In this document: piece by piece, positions 1-8,072 of the stretch | Layout of the letters: each line of letters starts with the position of its first letter | Numbering within the stretch: the stretch's first letter is position 1 | Source: Shewanella sp. | GTDB lineage: Bacteria; Pseudomonadota; Gammaproteobacteria; Enterobacterales; Shewanellaceae | Assembly (NCBI GenBank): GCA_004195335.1 | Contig: SDWK01000940.1 | Span: 1 to 15,035 of the forward strand | Length of the DNA stretch: 15,035 nucleotides | Reading direction: 5' to 3' | The notes under the pieces: generated by a model | The model's input: the letters and a program-made list of their open reading frames with translations, nothing else | The model's database searches: none | What the model was told of the DNA's origin: nothing | Program-made: the position numbers and the translations under genes

Positions 1-315
1 GCCATAATCATTGTGTCAGCCTTCGAATGAAGACTGATCACACTTTCTTGTAATGGTTCATTTGTATTGGGAGGTATTGCTACTCCTCGAATGAAGCCTA
101 ATTGCATTTTCGATCTGGATTGTTGGTCGTTAGTCGGTGCGTTTGAGAGTCGTACTTTTATTGTTACTTAACGTGATAATTCCTTCACCTCTTAAATCAA
201 TTAAAAGTCAAAAGGCCAGGGGAAAACAAGCTGCCGCATACAAAGTCGACAGACACAGTCCATGAAATATGTTTTGGGCCTCTGTTCATTTAGCCAGTGC
301 TGAATCCGTCTACTT
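1..315. other. Upstream intergenic DNA, no gene seen
   Basis: All three forward frames are closed early by stops and I recognise no protein on either strand. A short element reading CGAATGAAG occurs twice (about 24-32 and 88-96), the first copy inside a small CTTC/GAAG hairpin. This may be the far downstream flank of a gene outside the window. I see no RNA gene here. Confidence 0.5.
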
Positions 316-349
316 CATAGTTATACCAATTGCTATTGGTATAACTATG
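316..349. repeat. Perfect 15-bp inverted repeat upstream of trpB-like gene
   Basis: Arms 316-330 (CATAGTTATACCAAT) and 335-349 (ATTGGTATAACTATG) are exact reverse complements around a TGCT loop. The TACCAAT/ATTGGTA core is a palindrome type I associate with Shewanella-like intergenic DNA, and a related partial palindrome recurs at 1875-1887 beside an IS630 remnant. The right arm contains the likely -35 element of the downstream gene, so it could be an operator, a small mobile palindrome that supplied a promoter, or a terminator-like hairpin without a T-run. Confidence 0.8.
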
Positions 350-364
350 ACTCTGTTATATATT
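336..364 (+). promoter_or_regulatory. Putative sigma-70 promoter for the trpB-like gene
   Basis: TTGGTA (336-341) and TATATT (359-364) are separated by exactly 17 bases; they match the -35 and -10 consensus at 4/6 and 5/6 positions. The start codon lies about 70 bases further on. I see no obvious Trp-repressor operator or leader peptide with tandem Trp codons, so the gene is probably not controlled like a classical trp operon. Confidence 0.5.
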
Positions 365-435
365 GATCGGGTGTATCAAAAACGAACCCAATTAATGTCA
401 AAGTAGTAATAAATTCAGAAGTATAGAGAGGTCCT

Positions 436-1638
436 ATGAGCAAGTTCGAATTCGCCCCCATGCCTGACAATCAAGGTTTCTTTGGTGAGTATGGTGGTCA
501 GATTATTCCGCCTGAGCTAAAAAGTGCAATGGATGAGATTAATCAAGCCTACGAAGAGATTCGACAGACTCAAGGCTTTCAGGATGAGCTGATGCAGCTG
601 TTCCAGGACTATGTCGGTCGTCCAAGCCCCATCTATCATGCCAAACGCCTCAGCGATAAACTCGGAGGCGCACAGATCTATCTCAAGCGTGAAGACCTTA
701 ACCACACCGGGGCTCATAAGATCAATCACTGTCTGGGTGAGGCGTTGCTCGCCAAATACATGAACAAGAAAAAGGTGATTGCCGAAACGGGTGCGGGTCA
801 ACATGGTGTCGCACTCGCTACTGCCTGCGCCTTGGTGGGGATCCCTTGTGAAATTCATATGGGGCAGGTCGACATAGAGAAAGAGCATCCTAATGTCACT
901 AAGATGAAAATCTTAGGCTGTAAGCTGGTACCTGTCACCCAAGGTACAGCCACCTTAAAAGATGCAGTCGATAGCGCCTTTGTGGAATACCTGAAGAACC
1001 CGAAAGATTACCTCTATGCCATTGGCTCTGTGGTTGGCCCACATCCTTTCCCTAAAATGGTACGCGACTTCCAAAGCATTATCGGTCGTGAAGCAAGAGA
1101 GCAGTTCCAACAGAAATTCAATAAACTTCCCGATATCATCACGGCCTGTGTGGGTGGCGGCTCGAATGCCATCGGCCTGTTCACTGCATTTCTGGATGAT
1201 AGTGAGGTGACAATTGTCGGCGTCGAACCCGCCGGTAAAGGGCTGGATACCACAGAGCATTCTGCCACTCTCACTTTGGGCACGCCGGGCGCCATTCATG
1301 GCTTTAAATGCTATCTACTGCAAGATGAAGCGGGTGAGCCATTACCAGTTCACTCCATTGCCTCAGGCTTAGATTACCCGGGAGTCGGCCCCCAGCACTG
1401 TTATCTCAAAGATATTGAACGTGCTGAGTATGATTCAGTCACCGATGAGGAGTGCTTAGACGCCTTTATGACACTATCGCGGGTCGAGGGGATTATCCCG
1501 GCTTTGGAGAGTGCCCACGCCGTGGCTTGGGCGATGCGCGAAGCTGCCAAACTGCCAAAAGATAAGCAAATTTTAGTTAACCTGTCTGGCCGGGGTGATA
1601 AAGACGCCGACTATGTTGCCGACAAACTAGGTCTTTAA
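436..1638 (+). CDS. trpB: Tryptophan synthase beta chain-like protein (orphan TrpB)
   Basis: PLP enzyme of the TrpB family, which condenses indole with L-serine to give tryptophan; cytosolic. The 400 residues match the usual TrpB length. Visible motifs are HTGAHKIN with the Schiff-base lysine at about K95, ETGAGQHG with the catalytic glutamate at about E117, the phosphate-binding GGGSNA at 240-245, [11 protein letters not shown] at 311-321, EGIIPALES at 351-359 and SGRGDKD at 384-390. A purine-rich AGAGAGG lies just before the ATG. No trpA or other trp gene is adjacent, and the gene has its own promoter and terminator hairpin, so it is a stand-alone unit. In TrpAB complexes the alpha subunit supplies indole; this copy may instead salvage free indole or replace the main TrpB in some conditions. 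Divergent residues such as HKIN for HKTN and a different 145-165 segment suggest a paralogue rather than the housekeeping subunit. The family is certain; the physiological role is inferred. Confidence 0.93.
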   Translation: MSKFEFAPMPDNQGFFGEYGGQIIPPELKSAMDEINQAYEEIRQTQGFQDELMQLFQDYVGRPSPIYHAKRLSDKLGGAQIYLKREDLNHTGAHKINHCLGEALLAKYMNKKKVIAETGAGQHGVALATACALVGIPCEIHMGQVDIEKEHPNVTKMKILGCKLVPVTQGTATLKDAVDSAFVEYLKNPKDYLYAIGSVVGPHPFPKMVRDFQSIIGREAREQFQQKFNKLPDIITACVGGGSNAIGLFTAFLDDSEVTIVGVEPAGKGLDTTEHSATLTLGTPGAIHGFKCYLLQDEAGEPLPVHSIASGLDYPGVGPQHCYLKDIERAEYDSVTDEECLDAFMTLSRVEGIIPALESAHAVAWAMREAAKLPKDKQILVNLSGRGDKDADYVADKLGL

Positions 1639-1714
1639 CTTAGGCTTTAAAAGATAGGCGCTTAACATTAGGTCTTTAACATTAGCCTCTAAAGTCAGGC
1701 CTGTAGCGTTAGCC

Positions 1715-1744
1715 AAAGGGATGAAGTGAACATTTCGTCCCTTT
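1715..1744 (+). terminator. Hairpin terminator after the trpB-like gene
   Basis: AAAGGGATGAA (1715-1725) pairs with TTCGTCCCTTT (1734-1744) over 11 positions with one G-T wobble and an 8-base loop. The stem ends in CTTT but no long T-run follows, so termination may be inefficient. It sits 77 bases after the stop codon. Between stop and hairpin, the 12-mer TAGGTCTTTAAC, which covers the gene's last codons, is repeated at 1669-1680. Confidence 0.65.
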
Positions 1745-1889
1745 CAGGTCTCCACTTATCTCATCTCAACTCTTAGTAATAACCCTCCTAAGACACAGAT
1801 ATTGGTTCCCTCTTAAAATGTTGCATAGCCTGTGTTTAACACTCTTATCGGCTACTCAATATATCGAATGATAATACCAATCGGTATAA

Positions 1890-2273
1890 TCATCTGGTCA
1901 GATCTATCCATGAACGATTGCACAGATGATTTACCGTATCAATGTCACTAACAAAACTATTCCAAGCTTGTGAGCATTGCTCGACAATATCCTCATAATT
2001 GGTAAAACACCTATTGGCTAAGTGACGCTGTCTCATCCAGCCTCAAACTTATTCAATAGCGTTGAGTTCTGGTGAGTAAGGAGGGAGTTTGATCATCGTT
2101 AGATTATTAAACTCATTATCAAGCTCCTTACTATGCCAACCTGCACCACCCATGATGAGAAGCGATGAAACGGCAAATGCTTTCTTAGCGCCCAGCTTAG
2201 TTAAAAATCATGCAGCGACTATATTGCCCAAAAACTTTGCAATGGCAATCATGTCGTTGCCATTGCCATCATA
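1890..2273 (-). pseudogene. IS630-family transposase remnant (C-terminal part)
   Basis: Read on the minus strand, one frame of 128 codons shows the C-terminal DDE region of IS630-type transposases: LLIMGGAGWHSKEL, then LPPYSPELNAIE, then GWMRQRHL and a tail ending in SWIDLTR. Three in-frame stops interrupt it, two of them right after ELNAIE. The usual aspartate of the MDGAGWH block is glycine here, so the catalytic site is also lost. The N-terminal helix-turn-helix half is not recognisable. The remnant ends next to a TACCAAT/GGTAT partial palindrome at 1875-1887 that may be the old element end. It is inactive DNA debris marking past insertion downstream of the trpB-like gene. Confidence 0.85.
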
Positions 2274-2640
2274 GTTAACCCTTCGGTGTTAAATGTGTTC
2301 ATTATTTGAGGACTCATTATTGATCCTGAAGCCCATGCCATTGCGAGCATTACATAGGTCATGAATACAATGAGTTTTATTGCGACTCAAGGTGATCACA
2401 AATTGGTCTCGGGTAGACTAATTAAGGAGCATTTCAGTACTTATCGTAACGAAAACTGAGCAGATTATTATCTCCATTATGTCAAAACACATTCTCGTAA
2501 AAGGCATATTCGTTTGCGCTTAAGGAGGGAAGAAGCAAGTATCACTCAAGTGTGCCATCTGTGTTGTCCATATGAGGCTCAAATATCTCATGAGGACAAC
2601 CATGCTGGATATTTGCTGGTTTATGAGGGGGCTCAATTAG
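2274..2640. other. Unresolved decayed stretch between two transposase remnants
   Basis: Both strands give protein-like segments broken by stops, and I cannot decide which is real. On plus, a frame near 2361-2457 reads GDHKLVSGRLIKEHF and then stops; it is followed without a shift by a second segment to 2640 containing HSRKRHIRLRLRREE. On minus, 2286-2412 reads FVITLSRNKTHCIHDL and then NARNGMGFRINNE, ending in a stop shortly before the IS630 frame. This is probably degraded mobile DNA. I do not assign a family. Confidence 0.4.
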
Positions 2641-2644
2641 GCTA

Positions 2645-2926
2645 GCCTTACTTGATAAAACTGCAGTACATGCGTGTATGGCTTATTTAGATCTCAATCC
2701 CATCCGGACCCAAATGGCTGCTACACATGATGCTTCTGATTTTACCTGTGTTCAGAGGCATATCAGATCGGGGATGAAAAGGGCTCTACCTAGTGAGCAG
2801 TGGGGCGGGATCATAACGGCTCGGATCTGGCGATTGAGGGCAACAGTCATTTGTTCGATGAGTATATCGCCTGAGTTTACTCTAACATCCCCCTTTAAAT
2901 GGGCAGAAAAACTAAATATCAGATGA
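2645..2926 (+). pseudogene. REP-associated tyrosine transposase, internal fragment
   Basis: The frame reads ALLDKTAVHACMAY, then LDLNPIRTQMAAT, which aligns with residues 170-195 of the intact transposase at 13654-14631 (ALLDETAVLACMAYVDLNP). The catalytic-tyrosine block MAYxDLNP is kept but the HUH half is missing upstream and similarity fades after about 2770, so the remainder to the stop at 2924-2926 is drift or unrelated sequence. An in-frame stop lies just before the similarity begins. It cannot encode an active enzyme. Confidence 0.8.
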
Positions 2927-3005
2927 GGGCTAAAATTGTATTTATAAGCAGTGCTGCAGCCCACAGCTTAGAAGTCATACCTAAAATTCAGCTAAAAAAC
3001 CGTAG

Positions 3006-3827
3006 TTAGAATCTATGGGTAAAGTAAATGCCAAACTGGTCTAGCTGGGTTTCATTCAGATCAAAGTGGGTCCATTTGAGTAGCACTTCCGAAGATCTAG
3101 TGACTTGATAATTGAGCTCTATCCCACCATAGGGGGATATACCGCTTTGCTGGCCCGAATCTACAGAGGCTAGTTTAGAGCGTGACTGTTCCCAGTTAAA
3201 TGCACCGGCATGAATAAGCGTCGTCAAATTAGGTGACAGTACTATTCTTTTGCCGACCTTAGTGCCCCATCCAAGATATTGATAAGATTCATCGATTAAG
3301 CGATTGATGTAGCTGGCCTCCTTGCCAAAGAAAGCGTTAGCCATCAATGACGATTGCGATCCCCCAAGTTCGAGCCCTTCAAATGCCACTTTCCAGTCTG
3401 AACCTTGTTCACTGCCAGTAAACGCGGAGTCATTAAATAAAAAGCTATTGGCTAAAGAGTTGTGGAATGCTGATTCGCTAAAGAAAGAGCCATTAATCAA
3501 TGAATTCACATAGAGGCTAATGTCTATTTCTGTGTGATGAGCAAAGAGTGTCGGCTCGCTGTGAGTGGTAGAGGAAGCATAAACTTCGGAATAATCGCTC
3601 ACAGAATAAGCCTGAGAATCTACTGCCGCCAAATGCTGCAGCGAATCATCAGCCTCGGCTTGATTGCTCTGAGTAAATAGCGCGCAAAATAAGGTTAACC
3701 ATAGAGTGTAAAGCTTACAGGCTTGCAACTTGATGCTGACAGGCGAGTATTTCTGCTCTTGCGTTACCTCATTGGGCAACAATGGGATAAGTGAACTAAA
3801 AACATCATTAGGTTGGATACGACTCAT
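3006..3827 (-). CDS. Putative small outer-membrane beta-barrel protein
   Basis: No firm family match. I place the start at the ATG at 3825-3827, giving 273 residues, because a good AGAGGAAG ribosome-binding sequence precedes it; an upstream in-frame ATG at 3930-3932 would add 35 residues without a comparable site. Residues about 32-58 form a positively charged then hydrophobic segment (LYTLWLTLFCALF) ending near AEA, which looks like a late signal peptide or membrane anchor. The segment 60-165 is rich in Ser, Ala, Asn and Phe. The last 90 residues alternate hydrophobic and polar residues (YQYLGWGTKVGKR, SPYGGIELNYQV, VLLKWTHFDL) and the chain ends FGIYFTHRF; a terminal Phe is the classic assembly signal of outer-membrane barrels. 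It may be a small OmpA-like or OmpW-size barrel of about eight strands. It stands alone, between transposon debris and gene-poor DNA. The barrel call is inferred from pattern, not from a recognised domain. Confidence 0.6.
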   Translation of the reverse strand: MSRIQPNDVFSSLIPLLPNEVTQEQKYSPVSIKLQACKLYTLWLTLFCALFTQSNQAEADDSLQHLAAVDSQAYSVSDYSEVYASSTTHSEPTLFAHHTEIDISLYVNSLINGSFFSESAFHNSLANSFLFNDSAFTGSEQGSDWKVAFEGLELGGSQSSLMANAFFGKEASYINRLIDESYQYLGWGTKVGKRIVLSPNLTTLIHAGAFNWEQSRSKLASVDSGQQSGISPYGGIELNYQVTRSSEVLLKWTHFDLNETQLDQFGIYFTHRF

Positions 3828-4351
3828 ATACTTCCTCTTATAAAAACTTGACGTGTTAAGCCAAAGTATTAGGTATGAAGCGCAACTCAGAACTACACTT
3901 TCAATACTTAAATTAAGGCATAAATGCGCCATAAAACTAGGCAGCTTTGTGTTTCAAACCCTTATGAAACGATTGTTTTAACAGTAAAAAAGCGTCGGTA
4001 TGCTTTGAAGTATTTAGATCTGGGAGAAAAAATATTCAAATTAGTATTATAGGAATTTGAATTGACGACTCGACGAAATTTAACAGGATTATATCATCTG
4101 TACGTTTTTTGTACAGCTTGAGTGTGTTAAATTTGAAGACCGTTGTGCACTGAGGGCACGTTAATTAGTTTATGGGGAGTTTTTTCCCATTTATGCGGTA
4201 GCTAGGGAGTCTAGATATTTCATTGTGATGCTGTGTCGTTATTCCTGGCTGCTTAACGAAAACCCAGCTGTTTTTGATACCTTAAACCGTAACTAAAATG
4301 TCCCTCTTTTGCTTCCTGTCATGAGATTTTTACGGGAGCCTGCTTTCGAGG
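3828..4351. other. Gene-poor intergenic region
   Basis: Upstream of the minus-strand barrel gene I find no convincing coding frame. One clear structure is the inverted repeat CTGTAC (4098-4103) / GTACAG (4111-4116) around GTTTTTT. It resembles a LexA box only superficially, since the spacing between CTGT and ACAG is 11 rather than 8. The stretch is AT-rich in parts and could hold the barrel gene's promoter on the minus strand, which I could not place with confidence. Confidence 0.5.
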
Positions 4352-4390
4352 TATGTTTATTGTTAGCCATAGACCTGAACCCAGATTGAA

Positions 4391-4626
4391 TGAAAATCGA
4401 GCGCGAATTATTTTTTGGAGGGGCAGTGAAAGGTGTTCGCTATATGTATAGGTAATACAATGTTGCCAGTGAAAATCTAACTGGAGTCGATGAGCCACTC
4501 ATTGTTAGTGGGCAAGTTTTTGAATTGGAGATTGTAGGTGAAGGTTCGAATTGGATGTTTCAGAAAGCGGGAGTGCTTACACCATCAATTCGGGGAGAGG
4601 GATATTTTGAATTAATAGCTTATTGA
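4391..4626 (+). pseudogene. Probable broken small gene with an in-frame stop
   Basis: From ATG 4391 a single frame reads MKIERELFFGGAVKGVRYMY and an arginine, meets one TAA at 4457-4459, and continues in the same frame for 55 codons (YNVASENLTGVDEPLIVSGQ, then VFELEIVGEGSNWMFQKAG) to a TGA at 4624-4626. The second part looks protein-like, ending GEGYFELIAY. A C-to-T change of a CAA codon would explain the stop. An alternative overlapping frame from ATG 4352 (MFIVSHRPEPRLNENRA) runs about 30 codons, so a frameshift is also possible. No family is recognised. No ribosome-binding site stands out before the ATG. Confidence 0.4.
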
Positions 4627-4780
4627 AGCCTGATAACCAAGCCCACATTGTTAACGCGCTAAACGGCCTTTATTAACCATTTACGAAATTAACCCAAGAC
4701 TATTGCCTAAAAAACACCGATAATTCGCTTTATTAAGGTACAACTGCCGATTTACAGCGCACGACTCTGGACACTATTCA

Positions 4781-6961
4781 ATGGAAATCAAAGTTAATTT
4801 TCTCGACAATCTCAGACTTGAAGCAAAGTTTGATGATTTTACCGTCACCGCAGATCAGCCCATTCGCTACAAAGGCGATGGCTCAGCCCCCAGCCCTTTT
4901 GATTATTTCTTAGCATCATCAGCGCTTTGTGCGGCCTACTTTGTAAAGGTGTACTGTAAGGCGCGTGATATTCCAACGGAAAACATCAGACTGTCGCAAA
5001 ACAACATTGTTGACCCAGAAGATCGCTATAACCAAATTTTCCAAATTCAGGTAGAACTGCCTGATGATATTTCAGAGAAAGATAGAGTCGGTATTTTACG
5101 TTCGATAGACCGCTGCACCGTTAAAAAGGTGGTACAGACAGGCCCTGAATTTAAGATAGAAACGGTTGAAACCCTCGAATCAGATGCGAATGCCATGCTG
5201 ATGGGGCAACCCGATGGCGATGCTAGCACCTACATTTTGGGTAAAGATCTGCCGCTTGAGCAAACCATTTCGAACATGACGAGCATGTTAGCCGATCTCG
5301 GTATGAAGATAGAGATATCTTCGTGGCGCAACATTGTCCCTAATGTGTGGTCGCTACATATTCGTGACGCAGCATCACCTTCATGTTTTACCAACGGTAA
5401 AGGTGCCACTAAAGAAAGTGCGCTTTGCTCGGCACTCGGTGAGTTTATCGAACGCTTAAACTGCAACTTTTTCTATAACGATCAATTTTTCGGTGAAGAG
5501 ATTGCCAACAGTGAGTTTGTTCATTATCCCAATGAAAAGTGGTTTCCGCTCGAAGACGACGATGCATTGCCGACGGTGATGTTAGATGAGTATTGTTTAG
5601 ACATTTATAACCCAGATGGTGAATTGGCGGGTTCTAATCTTATCGATACCAATTCAGGCATGGTTGAACGTGGTATCTGTACCATTCCGTATGTTCGCCA
5701 TTCTGATGGTGAAACGGTGCATTTTCCGTCTAACTTAATCGAAAACTTATTTTTAAGTAACGGCATGAGCGCGGGTAACAACCTGCAAGAAGCCGAGGTG
5801 CAGTGTTTATCAGAAATTTTTGAGCGCGCGGTTAAAAGACAAATTATTGAACAAGAAATTGTCTTGCCAGATGTACCTATGCAAGTGTTAGAAAAGTACC
5901 CGAGTATCTTGGCTGGTATTCAAGGCCTGGAAGCACAGGGTTTCCCTGTTGTCGTTAAAGACGCCTCGCTTGGTGGTCAATTCCCGGTCATGTGTGTCAC
6001 GCTGATGAACCCAAGAACGGGTGGGGTATTTGCTTCTTTTGGTGCGCACCCAAGCTTTGAAGTGGCATTAGAGCGCAGCCTGACTGAGCTATTGCAAGGT
6101 CGCAGCTTTGAAGGCTTAAACGACGTACCTAAACCCACTTTTGACAGCATGACGGTGACTGAGCCGGAAAACTTTGTCGAACACTTTATCGATTCTACCG
6201 GTGTTATCTCTTGGCGCTTCTTTAGTAGTAATCATGACTATGAGTTTTGTGAATGGGATTTCTCCGGCACTAACGCAGAAGAGTCAGAGAGCTTATTCGG
6301 CATATTAGCGGATATTGGCAAAGAGGCTTACATTGCCGAATTTGATCAGCTAGGTGCCTCAGTGTGCCGTATTCTGGTGCCTGATTACTCAGAAGTGTAC
6401 CCGGTTGAAGATCTGATTTGGGATAACACCAATAAATCGCTCGATTATCGTGAAGATATCTTAAATCTTCATTCGCTAACTGATGACGAGCTAGCTGGTT
6501 TGGTAGAGCGTCTGGAAGAGAGCCAATTAGATAACCAAACTGACATTCCAACATTGATTGGTATTGTATTTGATGAAAACACCCCATGGGGTCAGTTAAC
6601 CATTATTGAGCTTAAGATCCTTATATATTTGGCCTTGGGCGAGCTTGAAAACGCCGCTGAGCTGGTGGGTGAATTCCTGCAGTACAATGACAATACGGTT
6701 GAACGTGGTTTGTTCTATCAAGCAGTTAATGCGGTGTTAGAAGTCACCTTAGATGAAGAGTTAGCACTTGAGCACTTTATTCATAATTTCGAGAGAATGT
6801 TTGGTAAAGACACCATGGATAACGTGGTTGGCTCAGTGACCGGTGAGGTGAAGTTCTTCGGGCTGACTCAAACCAGTATGAAACTTGAGGGCATAGAGCC
6901 ACATCTAAGGCTGATTGAAAGTTACAAGAAACTGCATCAAGCCCGTAAAGCATCGAAGTAG
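4781..6961 (+). CDS. ycaO: OsmC domain / YcaO domain / TPR fusion protein
   Basis: 726 residues. Residues 1-130 are an OsmC-like domain (APSPFDYFLASSALCAAYF, later IDRCTVKKVVQ) with the two cysteines expected of the peroxide-reducing pair at C50 and C112. Residues about 150-590 match E. coli YcaO: VPNVWSLHIRD, FTNGKGATKESALCSALGEF, EAEVQCLSEIFER, DASLGGQFPVMCV, SFGAHPSFEVALERSLTELL. These Glu- and Gly-rich motifs form the ATP/Mg site that YcaO enzymes use to activate amide backbones. Residues 590-720 are helical and match the TPR-like tail of E. coli YcaO. E. coli YcaO (about 586 residues) lacks the OsmC part; it is reported to assist RimO in beta-methylthiolation of ribosomal protein S12. 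Fusion forms are known in Shewanella and Vibrio relatives. The gene is monocistronic by spacing, with only a weak ribosome-binding site before ATG 4781 and a strong terminator after it. The exact substrate is not visible. OsmC could supply or protect a thiol chemistry step, which is inference. Confidence 0.93.
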   Translation: MEIKVNFLDNLRLEAKFDDFTVTADQPIRYKGDGSAPSPFDYFLASSALCAAYFVKVYCKARDIPTENIRLSQNNIVDPEDRYNQIFQIQVELPDDISEKDRVGILRSIDRCTVKKVVQTGPEFKIETVETLESDANAMLMGQPDGDASTYILGKDLPLEQTISNMTSMLADLGMKIEISSWRNIVPNVWSLHIRDAASPSCFTNGKGATKESALCSALGEFIERLNCNFFYNDQFFGEEIANSEFVHYPNEKWFPLEDDDALPTVMLDEYCLDIYNPDGELAGSNLIDTNSGMVERGICTIPYVRHSDGETVHFPSNLIENLFLSNGMSAGNNLQEAEVQCLSEIFERAVKRQIIEQEIVLPDVPMQVLEKYPSILAGIQGLEAQGFPVVVKDASLGGQFPVMCVTLMNPRTGGVFASFGAHPSFEVALERSLTELLQGRSFEGLNDVPKPTFDSMTVTEPENFVEHFIDSTGVISWRFFSSNHDYEFCEWDFSGTNAEESESLFGILADIGKEAYIAEFDQLGASVCRILVPDYSEVYPVEDLIWDNTNKSLDYREDILNLHSLTDDELAGLVERLEESQLDNQTDIPTLIGIVFDENTPWGQLTIIELKILIYLALGELENAAELVGEFLQYNDNTVERGLFYQAVNAVLEVTLDEELALEHFIHNFERMFGKDTMDNVVGSVTGEVKFFGLTQTSMKLEGIEPHLRLIESYKKLHQARKASK

Positions 6962-7015
6962 CTTAAGTTTTAGCTTCGTAGAATAAGTGTAATTTGCTTT
7001 ATCTACACAGATAAC

Positions 7016-7043
7016 AAGCCCGTCAATTGATGGGCTTTTTATT
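7016..7043 (+). terminator. Rho-independent terminator after the ycaO fusion gene
   Basis: AAGCCC (7016-7021) pairs with GGGCTT (7032-7037), extended by a G-T wobble, and is followed by TTTATT to give a typical GC stem with T-tract. It lies 54 bases after the stop codon and insulates the downstream recX-like gene. Confidence 0.85.
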
Positions 7044-7246
7044 ACCTCCATTTTACAGGAGGGTTTCAAGCATTAGTGCTAACGGGGAGCGACCGGGAAT
7101 TGCCATATTCCTTGATTATAAGGATGGGTGTTTTGGTTGTTCTTCAAGCACAACGGTACTGACACAAAGAGGTCTAGCGCGTACTCAACAACGCGGGGAT
7201 CTGCTACACTGCTTTTGGTTACTTTTTAACTTAAGATCAATTTGTT

Positions 7247-8056
7247 ATGCAGCGCCCACCACTACGTCAAGCCAAAACCATCGATAACGTTTTTAATAGT
7301 GCCTATTGGCACCTTGGCCAGCAAGATTTTACCATTAATGAAATTCGCACCAAGCTTGAGCGTAAAACCGAAAACCAAGAATGGATCGATATCGTACTCG
7401 CCAAACTCATCGAGAACGGTTATTTAAAAAATGACTATGACTTTGCTGTACGCTATTGCGAGGTGGCCTTTCGTAATGATCTCGGTACAGGCGCGATAAG
7501 ACGTAAGTTACAACTGCGCGGCGTACCCGCTACAGAAATTGATACCGCTATAGAGCAAGTGATGGACGAGCAAAAAGTCGATGCCTTTGCGATGGCTACC
7601 TCTAGGCTGCTAAGCAGATTTGATAACTTTTATGGCACCAACAAAGAAAAAGTCTATGCCCAGATGACCACAAAAGGGTTTTCTCGTGGTGAAATTGATC
7701 ACGCATTATCACAACATCCAGAACGTGAAACACTGCGCAGTAAATTAGCCGTAAAAGCAGATAAAGTCGACTTAACCACTGAAATAATCAAACTATTTAA
7801 CAAAGGCAAAGGCGAAACCCTCATCCTGCAGGAACTAAAACAGCGACTGATTGATGTGAGCGACTTTGAAAATACCTTGTACCAATTAACGCTAACAGAT
7901 GATGTCGATTTTTATCAAAGCTGTAAAAATGAGCTGGCTAAGAAGCGCTATGACTTATCGGACTATAAAGAAAAGTCGAAAGCGTATGCATACTTATCCC
8001 GTAAAGGGTTCGGCAGTGATGAAATAAAAGAGGCAATGAATCCGGATGATGACTAA
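7247..8056 (+). CDS. RecX-family protein, double-length
   Basis: RecX proteins bind RecA filaments and inhibit or modulate recombination; they are built from tandem three-helix repeats. This protein has 269 residues, against about 150-170 for E. coli-type RecX. Repeats visible: residues about 17-63 (AYWHLGQQDFTINEIRTKL to LIENGYLKND), 66-107 (FRNDLGTGAIRRKLQLRG), 113-156 (KVYAQMTTKGFSRGEIDHAL), and two further units at about 176-218 and 222-265, the last reading KAYAYLSRKGFGSDEIKEAM. The third and last units resemble each other closely, pointing to internal duplication. An in-frame TAA lies five codons upstream, so ATG 7247 is the first possible start, although its ribosome-binding site is poor. 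There is no recA next to it, so it is probably a paralogue of the recA-linked recX. It follows a strong terminator and needs its own promoter, which I could not place; no clear LexA box is visible. RecA regulation is family inference. Confidence 0.82.
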   Translation: MQRPPLRQAKTIDNVFNSAYWHLGQQDFTINEIRTKLERKTENQEWIDIVLAKLIENGYLKNDYDFAVRYCEVAFRNDLGTGAIRRKLQLRGVPATEIDTAIEQVMDEQKVDAFAMATSRLLSRFDNFYGTNKEKVYAQMTTKGFSRGEIDHALSQHPERETLRSKLAVKADKVDLTTEIIKLFNKGKGETLILQELKQRLIDVSDFENTLYQLTLTDDVDFYQSCKNELAKKRYDLSDYKEKSKAYAYLSRKGFGSDEIKEAMNPDDD

Positions 8057-8072
8057 CTAAAAAAAACAGTTA

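Noticed and set aside
1875..1887. Second perfect palindrome like 316-349
   Set aside because: Only ATACC/GGTAT pair here and the flanks do not, so it is a partial relative at most.
3828..3932. Upstream start for the barrel-like protein, adding 35 residues
   Set aside because: The ATG at 3825-3827 has a good AGAGGAAG site, whereas the upstream ATG lacks one and would place an extra hydrophobic stretch before the signal-like segment.
4098..4116. LexA-like box CTGT...ACAG
   Set aside because: The half-sites are 11 bases apart instead of 8, and the structure is better described as a simple CTGTAC/GTACAG hairpin.
7027..7287. 86-codon open frame before the recX-like gene
   Set aside because: It starts inside the terminator stem of the ycaO fusion gene, has no protein-like pattern and overlaps the start of the RecX-family frame.
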